Shown here one piece after another: positions 46,701 through 58,600 of a DNA stretch of 64,000 nucleotides. The notes beneath the pieces were generated by a model. That model was not told where the DNA came from and did not search any database. It saw only the letters and a list, made by a program, of their open reading frames with translations. This DNA is from Rhodotorula mucilaginosa. Lineage: Eukaryota > Basidiomycota > Microbotryomycetes > Sporidiobolales > Sporidiobolaceae. How positions within the stretch are numbered: the stretch's first letter is position 1; each line of letters starts with the position of its first letter. The position numbers and the translations under genes were made by a program. The DNA lies in contig CP137869.1 in the NCBI GenBank assembly GCA_034406715.1, positions 620,001 through 684,000 on the forward strand, written 5' to 3'.

Positions 46701-46720
46701 AGCGCGTCCGATATCGCTGT
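46701..46720. promoter_or_regulatory. Candidate regulatory motif, copy 2 (20-bp direct repeat)
   Basis: AGCGCGTCCGATATCGCTGT occurs here and again at 47130-47149. The shared TCCGATATCGCT has a palindromic CGATATCG centre. Confidence 0.4.
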
Positions 46721-47129
46721 GAGTCTTCGGTTCGAGACGGTGTGCGAAGGCCTCGGTCGGGTCCCCGGCCTCGCTGTGCCGCACTCGGGATCCGCCCGGC
46801 TTAGGCTCTCAGAGTAGATCGCCAGAGACTGACAAACTCGCATCCACTCGCTCGGCTCCTCCGATGAAAAAAGACGCCTGCCGCCCGTCGACTCCCAGCC
46901 CCCCCGCCAGCTACAGACTCCAGACGTGCTACCCCGCCGTCCCCGGTCTCAACAAGTAACCGCGTCAACTACGCAGCCATAGCCTAGATCCAAAAGCGGT
47001 GGGTGACCAGGTCGTCCGAAACGAGTCTTGCGTCGGCGGAAGGATCTCCAACTGACGCTCCGCCCCGTGCCCACAGACTTGCCACAGTTGCTGGTCAGCT
47101 CTTCGCCAAAGTAGCGATACTTTCGACAA

Positions 47130-47149
47130 AGCGCGTCCGATATCGCTGT
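47130..47149. promoter_or_regulatory. Candidate regulatory motif, copy 3 (20-bp direct repeat)
   Basis: Second perfect copy of the 20-mer found at 46701-46720, about 200 bp before the WC-1 start codon. Confidence 0.4.
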
Positions 47150-47349
47150 ACGTATACATGCTCGTCCGCCACAGCCGGGCCGGTACTGACGATCTCCGCC
47201 AACTTGGCGCCCGTCAACAGACGCCAGTCGACAGTACCCTCTGCTTCAGCCGAGAGCATCCAGCCTCTGTCGCTGTCGCCAATCCTTTCCTTCATAAATC
47301 TTGCCAAGAAGAACGCAAAAGAGACTCTAGCAGGTTTACATCCCTCGCG

Positions 47350-50300
47350 ATGCAGCCGTTCCAGTCGTATTCGTACGACACCGGCGGTCCATACTCGCAA
47401 CCGGGCTCGGCACACCCGTCGCCGCAAACGTCCGATTTCTACGCCGACTCGTACTTCGAAGACTCGGTCGCCTCGCTCGCTCCAGCCGCGTACGACGTTG
47501 ACCCGATCGAGGCGGCGTACGGTCCCCAGGCCGTCTCGGCCGGATCGCCTTCGGTATACGGCGGCTCGGTCGACCACAACATGGTCGACGCCGAAGTCGA
47601 CATGCTGCAGGCGAGCGGCCTGAGCGGATTCGATGTTCCGGGCGGAGGAGGAGGTTCGTCGATGTCGACGTACGCGATGGAACCGCCCGTCGCCGCCGTA
47701 CCGCCTCGCAGCTACAGCTACGCCGGCCCATCCGGTTCGCATGCCAACAACGTCTTTGCGTCGCCCCACGCGAGGCGAGACGGCGGTGGCGGCGGTCCGA
47801 TGAGCAACGCCTTTGCCGCTTCCTCCCGCCAGGGTGTCACCGGCAGTTCGTCGGCGTCGGCCTCGCAGGACGCGTTTGCTCGTCTCCGTGCAGGCAACAT
47901 GTCCATTGCGCCTTCTACCTCCGTCGACAACGCGAATTCGCAGCAGCACTCGCGCAGTTTTTCGCAGCAGGATCGGCAGCAATCACACCAGCAGCAGTAC
48001 ATGGCACATCAGCAGGCTCAGCTGCAACAACAACAACAACAGCAGCAGCTGCAGCAGAAACAACAGCAGCAGCAACGTTCTGCCGCCGAACGTGTGCGCA
48101 TGCTCGCCTCGATGCGGACCGCTAGCTCGCCGGTCTTGTCGGTCTCGCCGGGCGCGACGTTCCAGTTGTCGCCGGCTCGGCCGACTCTTGCGCGTCCGCA
48201 GTCGCATCAAGGAGTGTCACTTGTGCTCGACGAACAAGCGCAGCTCGCGCAGGCCATGCACCAACCGTACCCGTCGTACAGCTTGTCGAACCCGGTCTAT
48301 GACCTGTACGGCTCGTCGTACGGCACCGCCGAGACTGCGAGCACTCCCCTCGCCGCGTACTCGCAGCAGCAGCAGCAGTCCCCACGGGCGCCGCTCGCGG
48401 TCGACACGAAGCCGTTCTCGCACAACCCGTCGGTCCCGTCCGACCCGTACAACCCCAAGGCGCTTGGCTTGCCCTCGCCGCCGCCTCGGACGAATGACGG
48501 CGCCAAGACGACGCACCAGCACAAGAACATCTACTCTGGTTCCGGATTCGACCTCGTCGGGATCCTCGCTCGTGTGGTCAACCGCCGCTCGCCGACGATC
48601 GAGATCGGCGCAGTCGACATGAGCTGCTCCTTTGTCGTCGTCGATGCGCGCAAGTTTGACACGCCGATCGTCTACGCGAGCGAGACATTTGCGCGCTTGA
48701 CTGGGTACGAAACGGACGAGATTGTCGGCCGTAACTGTGAGTGATGGCGCTTCCCCGCTCTCCCGAATGAATCGCGCTGACTGGCTCTTTCAACAACAGG
48801 CCGCTTCTTGCAAGCTCCTGGCGATCAAGCGGTCGTACAGGGCGAGAAGCGTCGTTACACGGATGGCAACGCTGCGCATCACCTTCGCAAGCACATCGAG
48901 CGAGGCGAGGAGACGCAGGTGTCGCTGATCAACTACCACAAGGGCGGCAAGCCGTTCATCAACTTGGTCACATGCGTGCCCGTCTCGATGGACGACTCTG
49001 GCCAAGTATCGTACTTTGTCGGCTTCCAGGTCGACTTGGTCGATCAGCCGGCCGCGATCCTCGACAAGATGCAGAACGGCTCCTACATCGTCAATTACTC
49101 GGTCGTCCACGCGACCATCGGGCGCAACCCTTCCGTCATCTCGTTCGACCCGACCGTCAGCACGGAAGCGGCTGAAGATTCGGCGCAGCAGGTCGCTCAG
49201 GGTCAAGTCGCGCAGGCTCTCCCCCGGAGGGATCCTGCCGGAACGACGCTGCAGCAGGCTCGTGAGCAGGTCCGGACAGACGAGCCGGGCGAGTTGATCG
49301 CTTCGGTCGCTGCACAGGGCGCGAACGCGCTCGTCAACGAGTCGATGAAGCGCCAGTTCATGCGCCTGCTCGTCGACGAGAGCGACGACCTCATCCACGT
49401 CTTGTCGCTCAAGGGCGCCTTGCTCTACGTCTCCGGCGCATCGCGGCGCCTGCTCGAGTACGAACCGAACGAGCTGCTCGGCAAGACGCTCTCGTCGTTC
49501 TGCCACCCTTCCGACATTGTCAGCGTCCAGCGCGAGCTCAAGGACGCCGGCGTCGCCGCTTCGCCGACGGTCAACCTCGTCTACCGCATCAGGCGCAAGA
49601 ATTCGGGTTACGTCTGGTTCGAGGCGCAGGGGCGTCTGCACCTCGAGGCAGGCAAGGGGCGCAAATGCGTCATCTTGTCGGGCCGACCGCGCGAGGTGCC
49701 CAAGATGTCCTGGCGCGACCTCGAGGAGGAAGGCGGCGTCGGAGCCGGAGCGGACGAGTTCTGGGCCAAGGTCTGCGTCGACGGGATCGTCCTGTCTGCG
49801 ACCCAGTCCGCGCAGAAGATGCTCGGTGTCTCAGACGTCGACAGCGCTCTGCTCGGCAAGGGCATCGCCGACTTGTCTCGTCCGCGTTCGGACGACGCCG
49901 AGCGCTTCATGTCTGCTCTGCGAACGACCAGCCGTGGCGAACCGACAAAAGTTTCGCACGCGATTGTCCCGCATCCCGGTGCTACGCCAATCAACGTGGT
50001 CACGCGCTTTTACCCCGCTCGAAGCGGCACCGACAACCAATCGAAGGAGAATGTGCCGGCGGCGCCGCCAACCATGCAGCCGATCTGTGGATCTCAAGTC
50101 ACGGTGATCGCGCAGGTCAGCCTTGCGTCCAAGGAGGCCGTGCGTTCGGGACGCCGTCGCTTGTCGTCGTCCACCGTCACCAACACCGCGTCGATGGGTT
50201 CGACCACCTCGGCTTCGGTCTCGTCCGTCCCGACAACGCTCGACATGTCGAGCACGACAACCGCGGTCAGTGCCGCCACGACTGCCTCTGCGTCCTCGGC

Positions 50301-51225
50301 AGGCGTCCCGTGCCCGACCTCGGTCGTCGCCGCTGCAGTTCCAGGCACAGGTCCGCCCGGACTGACGTCGTTCTCAGCGCTGCCGAGTACCTTCAAGGCA
50401 CTCACGTCGGCTCCGAGTGCATCGGACAACGTCTTTGACGAGCTGAACGTCACTCGCGGGACGAGTTGGCAGTTCGAGCTCCATCAGAGTGAGCCCATTT
50501 CCGTCGCCGCTGCGCCGCAGACTCTTCCATTGCGACAGAAAGGCTGACCACAGGCATATCACTCTGCAGTGCGCTTGACCAACAAGAAGCTGCGCGAAGA
50601 GCGCCAAGCGCTCGAGGCGATCATGAAGCGGAAAGAGCAGCTCGCCAAAGCTCCGCCACCAAGCAAAGCTGGTTCGACCCAGCGCGCGTGCGCCAACTGC
50701 GGCCGGACGAGCTCTGCCGAGTGGCGATCGGGCCCGACGGGGCCGAAGACGCTCTGCAACGCGTGCGGCTTGCGTTGGAGCAAGGCTCGCAGTCAGGCTG
50801 CCCAAGCCGAGAAGAAGCGTCAACAAGCTGGCGGCGACGTCAAGCCGAGTGCGGCAGCGATGGCATACGCCACGTCGTCCGGGTCACCGTCGGAGTCGCG
50901 CTCCGGGTCACGGGACTCGTCGGGATCTGGCTCACTCAGCACTGCGCCCACAACGATGCAAGGCTCGCCCGTCCTGTCTGGACAGCAGCAACCGTCGCCC
51001 CAGAGTCCGCGCTCTTCCGACTCGATCCCGTACGCGTCCCCGCTAGGTCTCGCGCCGAACAACGTCAGCCCGGTCCCGTTGTATGCGAGCATGTCGATCG
51101 CGCCGGAGGTGAGGCCGATCCGCCCGCCTCTGATCCACCAGCCGACTTCGAAACTCCAACACGGCTTTGTCGCTTCGTCTTCGCCTGGGCCGCCTCTGAG
51201 CCTGTCTCTCCTCCCTGACGGCTGA
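47350..51225 (+). CDS. WC1: White collar-1 blue-light photoreceptor with GATA zinc finger
   Basis: Exons 47350-48736, 48800-50488 and 50570-51225 give 1243 residues. The N-terminus is Ser/Gly/Tyr-rich with poly-Gln at about 220-245. The LOV domain carries GRNCRFLQ (flavin-adduct Cys) exactly at the first splice junction, followed by [14 protein letters not shown] and YFVGFQVDL. Further PAS domains lie at about 660-775 ([37 protein letters not shown]) and about 790-870. A GATA finger lies near 1066-1092: CANC, 18 residues, then CNACG, the spacing of the WC proteins. WC-1 pairs with WC-2 in the nucleus and activates genes in response to blue light. Well-studied basidiomycete WC-1 proteins lack the finger. 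Confidence 0.93.
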
Positions 51226-51789
51226 AGTATGGATACGCCGTCCAACGGTCCTACCTGATCGACTCTCTTTCCCCCTCCACGGCCATGTTTCCCTCCTTGC
51301 ACCAACTCTCCATCCCTCGTTATCATACACCTACATCTCTATCGCGACACCGTATCCGGCTTGAGGCCTATATACACGCACGACCGTTGCGGACATTCAT
51401 ACATGAGTCCGTTTCCGTCTTTCCACCTTGCGCTCCTTTCTTCGTCGTTGTCACCACCACCCCCGCGCCGGACTCGCCGCCTCAGGCAGCGCGCTCCGCG
51501 TTGCACAGCTATCCTCCCGCCCTGGCTTCCGAATTAGTCCGTTTGCGCGTGTATCTCGCTGTATCTGTCATCGAGTTTTCCTCACAACCTGGCATCCCCC
51601 CTCGAGTGGTCGAGAGAGATTCGGTACATTTCGCTACAGCGTGCTGGTATCTGTGATGCTGAGTAAGCTTTAGATAGATTGGCCCCGGGAGCGATCGACG
51701 TACACGCGTTTCCGCCACCGCCTCACAAGATCTCCTCGTTCCACCGTGTCGTCGACTTTTCCCTTACCTTCCCTCGTACGGCCCCGAAT
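51226..51789. other. Intergenic
   Basis: The WC-1 3' region, pyrimidine-rich, and the guanylate kinase promoter. No exon or RNA gene was recognised. Confidence 0.4.
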
Positions 51790-52676
51790 ATGAGCGTCGC
51801 TGCCCTGATCCGACCTGTCATCATCTGCGGTACGTGACTGCACCGCTTAGACCGCGAGCGCTCTTTCGCCCGCTTGTGAATGTTCGCCGACTGAAAAAAA
51901 GGAAACGAACGCGTCGCTGCTGCTCGTCTATAGGCCCGTCTGGCACGGGCAAGAGCACGCTGCTCAAGAAGCTCTTTAACGAGTTCCCGGACAAGTTTGG
52001 CTTCTCCATCTCGCGTGAGTTTCCGTCTCTTGCTGGGCAATACTGGACTCATCCCTCACAAGCTCTTTCTCTCGGGCAGACACGACTCGGGCACCGCGGC
52101 CAGGCGAGTCGCACGGCATCTCGTACCACTTTGTCACGCGCGACGACTTTCTCGACCTCGTCAAGCGCGATGGCTTTATCGAGCACGCCGAGTTTGGCGG
52201 CAACATGTACGGCACGAGCGTGCAGGCCGTCGAGGACGTCAAGAAGGGCGGAAAGATGTGCATCCTCGATATCGATACCCAGGTCCGTGCCGTCTCCAGA
52301 TGCCCAAGTTGCGGAGTGAGGCGTCCGAGCCCTGCGCTGACTTACACCTGACGGATCGCGTCTGTGACAGGGAGTCAAGCTGATCAAGGCCAACCACCCG
52401 CACCTCGACCCCCTCTACGTCTTCATCTCGCCGCCGTCCATCGCCTCGCTCAAGACCCGCTTGACCGGGCGAGGAACCGAATCCGCCGAATCCATGTCGG
52501 CACGTCTCGCTGCCGCCATCGGCGAGCTCGAGTACGCCAAGTCGGGCGCGTTCGACGTCGTCGTGGTCAACGATGACCTCGAGCGGGCGTACAAGGTCTT
52601 GCGGCAGGTCATCGTCGAGGGAAAGACGGAGGGCGGCGACCAGCTCCCGGATTTTGCCTCTGAAGCGCAGGCATGA
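51790..52676 (+). CDS. GUK1: Guanylate kinase
   Basis: Exons 51790-51829, 51934-52014, 52080-52282 and 52371-52676 give 209 residues. The P-loop GPSGTGKSTL forms across the first splice junction, followed by FGFSISHTTRAPRPGE (GMP-binding Arg and Ser), YHFVTRDDF, FGGNMYGTS and CILDIDTQGVKLIK. Length and order match yeast Guk1, which converts GMP to GDP with ATP in the cytosol, an essential step for GTP supply and mannosylation. It converges with PRP4, with only 164 bp between stop codons. Confidence 0.95.
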
Positions 52677-52840
52677 TGTTTCGGTTGTGTGCATTTCAAT
52701 TCAATCTTATCCTCGGATCAGACAGATGCGTACCAAGCGTGTCGCATCCCATTCAAAGAGCTTCTGTCTCTCATCACGCAGTCCGCAGTCGAAAAGTGTC
52801 GGAGCAGAATCGTTTTTCAAAGCGCGCTGCCCAGTATGCT

Positions 52841-54903
52841 CTACGACAAGTCCGTGTCAGGATGAGAGAAGAGGCGGAAGTTGCGATCGTACTGTGCGCT
52901 CGCGATGAAGCGGGCGTCTGCGATGCGAAAGCTGTGTCAGCGAAAGGGCAGGATGCTGGAGAGCACAAGTTTTGTCGAGAGGAGCGCACCACTCGAAACA
53001 TCCACGCTCATGACCTTGCCCGACTTGTCGTTCGAGAGCGCGCGAACGAGCTGCCAGTCGTCGGCACTCCAGACCTTGACGTAGCCGTCGAACCCGCTCG
53101 AGACGAGGAACGAGCCCGACACCGGGAAGTCGGGCTTCTCCATCGTGCCGTTCGATCCATTGCTGGTCCCGGTCCCCGCATTCGGCGCAGCAGCAGTCTT
53201 GTCGCCAGTGACGTCTGCAGACTGTTCCTCCTCGCCTGCGAAGATCGGCAAGGGGGCAAACGCGCGCGGCAGTTCGCAATCCGGGTAGGCGTTCGCCTTT
53301 GGCGGCGCTTGGAAGAACTTGAGGTCCGAGACGGCACTCTTGTGCGCAGGGATGGTGGCGATCGCTTGGTGCATCCGCAAGTCCCAGATCCGGATCGTGT
53401 CGTCGTTCGAGCCAGTCGCAACTTGGTACCTGCGCGAACGAACACCAGTGAGTACAGCCTCTCCTGTCATCTGCCTGGCACAAATGCATAGAGGCAGGGT
53501 TGTCAAGGGAGCGAAGTCGCGCACCCGTTCGCGGAGAAATCGATGGACAGGATGTCCCGGCTGTGACCGGAGAGAACGAGTGCGGTCCGTCCTGACCGCA
53601 AATCCCACACGCGCGCGATCGCATCAAGGCCACTGTCGTCCGCGTACAGAGAAACACGTCAATGGACATTCGCGAAGGGTAGCGAGAGGCGAGACTAACC
53701 CGGAAGCGACCAGCGCGCCGTCCTGCTGGAACGCAATCGCGTAGACCTCCTTGCTGTGGCCCTCTTGCAGCAGAAGTTCCTCCCCTTGTTCGACGTCCCA
53801 GAGTCGCCACGTGCCGTCGTAAGAAGCGGAACCGAGGTATCGTCCCGACGGGTGGAAATTGATCCGACAAACTCGACCCTCATGGCCGGACAACGTCCGC
53901 AGAGAAGAGTCGCTGCAATCATGCAAGTCTCGTCAGCAACCACGCCGTTCACTACCAGCAACTCGACGGGCTCACTTTTCGAGGTCCCACAGCTTGATGT
54001 CGTTGTCTGCGCCGGAAGTGGCAAAGTTGACGGACGAGGCGGTTTGTGAGAGTGTCGCTTGCGGATGCCAGGCAACTCCTCCTATCCGCTCCTTGTGACC
54101 TTTTTTTCGGGATGCAGGCAGTGTCAGCTTTCGACTCTAGCGCTGACTGTAATCCCTGCCCCGAACGTACCTTTCAGGACCCGGATCTCCTTGCACTGCG
54201 GCACGCTCCACAGTTTGGCTTGACCGGTCCACGAGCCGGTGAGCAGCATCGACGAGTCGGGGGAGAAGCGGAGCGCAGAGATGGCGCGCGTGTCGCCGAT
54301 CTGGGTGCCGAGGTTGGTGAACGACTCGAGGTTGGCAAAGACGGCTTTGCGGACGTCCATGAGCCTGGCGAGAGGCACGCCGGCGTCTAATCGTTGTCGA
54401 GCGATGCGTCTCCGCGCGCTGTAGACGTGACAGAGGTGCACGTCACGTATGTCAGACGGAGGCAGGCGGGCTGAGAGAGAGCGCGGGGAGGGGACGAACC
54501 GTGGTAGAGAGTATTCCGCAATCTCTCTCCGGGCCTGCTTGAGCGCAGGGGACCCTTCGGTGTAGAACTCTTCCTCTTCCTCCTCCTCTTCGCTCTCGCT
54601 GCTCTCCTTCTGCTCCTCCTCGACGTCCATCGCCTCGCCCTTTTCGAGTCGGGCGCGAGCAATCAAATCTCGCAGTCGGTCTCGCCGGTCCGCCGGACCC
54701 TCACCGAACAGCGTGATGGGCTCGTCGATCTCGCGCAAGCGTGCGCGCACTTCTCCATCGTTGGTCGGGAGCGCAATCTTGCGGGCGAGCTTCTTGCGGT
54801 CCAACTCGGAGAGCAGCTTTGCCGTTTCCGGGTGCGTCGCCGACGTCGCGAGGTCGATCTCGCGCGACTCGAGGTTGTCAAAGTCGATCTCCATGGACGC
54901 CAT
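52841..54903 (-). CDS. PRP4: Prp4-like U4/U6 snRNP WD40 protein
   Basis: Exons 54500-54903, 54171-54418, 53976-54099, 53700-53912, 53525-53632, 52990-53429 and 52841-52917 give 537 residues. The N-terminal part has the splicing-factor motif ([20 protein letters not shown]) and an acidic Glu-rich stretch. EYSLPR plus [11 protein letters not shown] continue the conserved linker. WD40 repeats run from about 190 to the end: [73 protein letters not shown] and [10 protein letters not shown]. Prp4 binds Prp3 in the U4/U6 particle of the spliceosome. An insertion of about 60 residues (near [13 protein letters not shown] to TMEKPDF) splits one repeat. Confidence 0.92.
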
Positions 54904-55603
54904 AGCTGCCTCGTCTGCTCAGCCGGTCTCAACGGTTCGAAGGGAGCGACGCGAGAAGAGGTTTTGTGTTGCCGACGGTGGAGAACAGCCGTTCAAATTC
55001 GTATAAGCACTGGCCGAGAGTGCGTTGGCGCTGTAGCAGTAAAATGCTCGCCGTGCTCCTGGCTGGTCTCGGTCGCTTCACCCGGGCTGCGAGGAAGGAG
55101 GAGCAAGGCAACGAGGCAAACCAAACTGGCAAAGTCCCACGCGAGTGACGACGATACAGAAAGAATCCTGCTCTAGTGCGTTGGAAAAGGTGTGTAATGA
55201 CAAACGTGGCTTTGAGACAGGCCGCACCCAAAAAAGAGGAGGAAAGGGGAAAAGAGGAGCACGAAAACAGACATCTACAAGCAGAGGAGGGGAAAGATTG
55301 CGGTGACTGTGCGAGAGGAGAGCGGGGAGACATGCTAAGAGGAAGGGAAGCGCAGCAGAAAGGCCCATGCCGAGTCTCAGTCTATAGGGGGTGAGCGAGA
55401 GAAATAGAGGAGGAATAAAAGGGGCGCGCACGCACGTCATGGAACAAGCGAGGAGAGAAAGGAACACGGAGTCGGTCGGTCAGAAACGAATGCGTAGATG
55501 TGTGTGGTGCAGAGCGTGGTATCGAGTGTATTTCGAGGCAGTCGTGGGTAAACGGAAGTCGGTGAGAGAGTTGAGGTGAGATGAGAGGGATCGCGGATTC
55601 GGC
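54904..55603. other. Intergenic, PRP4 promoter and REG1 3' region
   Basis: Rich in purines on the plus strand around 55.2-55.5 kb. No coding exon, RNA gene or tandem repeat was recognised. Confidence 0.4.
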
Positions 55604-58600
55604 TTAGCGGCTGTTCTGGCGGTTGCCGCCTCCGAGCGAGCCCCAGAGTCCTTTGCTCAAGGCTCCGAGGAGATCGCGTGCCGTACCAGCGACGTTGATG
55701 CCGCTGCCGACTCCTGCGTCGGCGACTCCGAGGTCATCTGGGGACGCCACCGACGCAGACGTAGACGCAGGAGCAGCGCCCGACACAGACGCCGACGCGG
55801 CGGGCTGACGGTAGTCGTCGTTGTCGCTCGAGTCGATCGAAGACCGCGGGCTCGACTCGTCTCGGTCGCGGGTGGCGCGGAGCAGCGACTGTCGGGCGAA
55901 CGAGAGCGAAGACGACGAGGTCGTCCGCTTCAGCAACCCGGACGAACCAAAGTCGTCTTCGTTCGAGGAGGGATCCCTCGCGTCCAGGGACTGGGCAGGC
56001 ACCTGCTCCGAGGTCACGGCGGGGGACGTGGCAGACGGCGACGGGTTGCGCAACCGCGGGCCAGGTGCGACCCGAACGTGATCCGGAGCGGGCACCGTCG
56101 CTGCGGAAACTGAGCCCGAAGGAGCATGCGTCGAGGGTCCGTTCATTGTCGATGTCGGAGCAGCAAAGTCGAGGACATTCGAGGACGAATTGACCTAAAG
56201 TAGGAGAACGGCGAGGTCAACACTTGGCTATTTCGCGGGAGCCGGATCAAAAATTGGTTCAGCTCACCTTCTGCAGAGGCATAGTCGCAGGCTGGTCATC
56301 AGCGCCGCCGTCGACGTCGAGCGCACTGATATCCTCGACGAGCATGTCATCGTCATCATCATCGTCGAGGATTCTCCCATTCGGGTTCGGCAAGGGCGGT
56401 TGCGGCCGCCTGTCGGGACTCGCAAACGTCGGACTCGTCGGCGTAATCGGCGCATTGCCGAACGAGCCCAACGAACCCATCGAATCGACGCTGGAACTCG
56501 TGATGATCCGTCCCATGCCGTAGGCATCCGGGCCGGAGCTGCTGTCCTGACCTTGCCGGTCACCAAAGTAGCCTCCGCCGGTGGTGCCGTTACCTCGCCC
56601 ACTGCCACTCAGGACAGAGTCGAGCGACTCGTACGAGCCCGCGACTTTCCAGGTCGGCTCGATCGCGATCGGCTTGGCGCCGGACGACTGCGGGCTACTC
56701 GTGGCGGCGGCGGCGGTGGCGGCGGACGGGGACGCGGACGACGGCGACGAAGCACCGAAACCGCCGGAAGTGACCGAGGCAGGCGGCGAATACGCGGCAG
56801 GTGAGATGCTCGTACTGCTGCTTCGGCGGGCGGCGCTCGCCTCGCGCTCGAGCGAGCTCGAACTGCCTCGACTCGCGCTCCGGCCGCGTTCGCCTTCTTC
56901 AGACGTGCCCCTCCGGACAGTTCCAGGTCGAACATGAGCAGGGATCGCAGTCGCGACGGCTTGAATTCCGGTCGGCGACGACGAGAGCGACGAAAGTGGC
57001 GGCGAAGGAGCGGTCGACGAGGCGGGCGAGGTCGAAGAGCCGACCGACTCGACCGACGCTTCGCGAGAGCGCCCTCCCTTCATGGCGCTCTTCTTCGGCG
57101 TACCTGCCTCGCGCGCCGACGGAGGAGGGACATGCGGACCGTGAGCTGTCCGGACGTCGGTCGAAGAGTCGCCGCCGCCGCCGCCGCCCCGCACGTCAGT
57201 CGACGAGTTGTTGGACGAGCCCGAAGTGGCGGCGTTGAGCGCGTCGCGGTAGTGCGGCATCTGCATCGCAGTCGCATGCACGGACGGGTCGAGTGTCGAC
57301 GTGCCCGGGTGATACGGGCTCGTGGGCGAATACGGTCCGTGACTCAGGTACGGGTCCGACCCGCCGCCGCCGTTCCCGACTCCATAGTCGTTGTGCGTGC
57401 CGCCGATGAGGTGCGTCGACCCGTATTGGGCCATGTCGTACTCGTCTCCGACGCCGACATCAGGTCCGGACGGTCCCGTGAAGTAATCGAAACCCATCGC
57501 ATAGTCCTCGTCGTCGACGTCCCACTGCGACCGGATCTGCGACTCGGCGGTCGAGTAGTCGTAGATGACGCGTCGCCCGGCGGCAGCGGCTTGCTGGTTC
57601 TGCTGTCCGGTAGGACCAGTCACGCCCGTTCCTCCTGCTCGGCCGGATCCTGCGCCGCTCGCGTCGTAATCGGCTTCTTCGACGAGCTGCTGACCGTAGG
57701 CACCCTCTGGCGGGGACGAAGACGAAGGATCCGGGTCGTAGACCGTCGGATCCGAGCTGAACACGACGGCGGGCGAAGGGGCAGGGTACATTTCGACGCT
57801 CTTGAGGGTGGTCGGTCCGAGGCGCGCGATCGTGTGCGGCTCTTTCGGTTGAGCGGCCGCCGCGTTCCTCATGAAGGACGAGTGTCGCGGGCTCCGAGCT
57901 CCAAAGGTGAGGACGTCGTCTTCGTCCTCGTCGGAAGAGCTCGCGGTCGAGTAGGTCGACGACCGATTGTCCTCGGACGAGTCGATCGCGATGCACTGCT
58001 CGACTCGGTGATTGAACGAGATGTGCCGCCGCTCCTTCTTCTTCTGCGCCGCGTGCTGCGAATTGCGAGCGTGGGGCGCATAACTGCTCGACGAGTCGGA
58101 CGCAGTCCGTTCGGGCGAGGACGACATGGGCGAACCGATCGGGGATCCGCGACGACTGCCGCCTCCCTTACCACGGTTCAGCGAGTTGAGCCGGACGAGG
58201 TGCGAGTCGGATCGCGCATGATGGACTGAAATGGTCGCCTGGTCCTCAAAGTCCATTCCGGTCGCTTCGATGACGGGCGAGGTCGATTGGCCGTGCGGCA
58301 AGAGGATGTCGCTCAAGGACCGGTACTTCAAGATCGGCTTGGCGTGGAACTGGGGCTTCTTTCGTCGAGGTACAGCGGGGGAGGAAGTAGATCTGCTGCT
58401 CGAGCTGGACGACGACGACGTCGACGTCGGCGCGATCAACGTCGGGGAACCTCGCCCGCCGCCGCCGCCCGCGCCGTAGTTCGACCTCGCCGCTGCCGCT
58501 GCTGCCTGTGTGGCCGTCGGCGACGAAGTCCCCGAGGCTTGGTCCGAAGCTGAACGGGTCAACTCGACCTTTTTCACTTCGGGCGTGGGCGGCGTGCTGC

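Larger units (their letters stand above)
45245..47349. other. Long intergenic region upstream of the WC-1 gene
   Basis: At 2.1 kb this is the longest gap in the window. No coding exon or RNA gene was recognised. It contains three copies of TCCGATATCGCT, two of them inside a 20-bp direct repeat. It probably holds the promoter and a long leader of the photoreceptor gene. Confidence 0.5.

Noticed and set aside
48790-49641. 283-codon minus-strand open frame
   Set aside because: It is antisense to the LOV/PAS exon of WC-1 and has no recognisable motif.
56934-58229. 431-codon plus-strand open frame rich in Arg
   Set aside because: It is antisense to the large REG1 exon with its PP1-docking motif. 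High GC keeps the complementary frame open.
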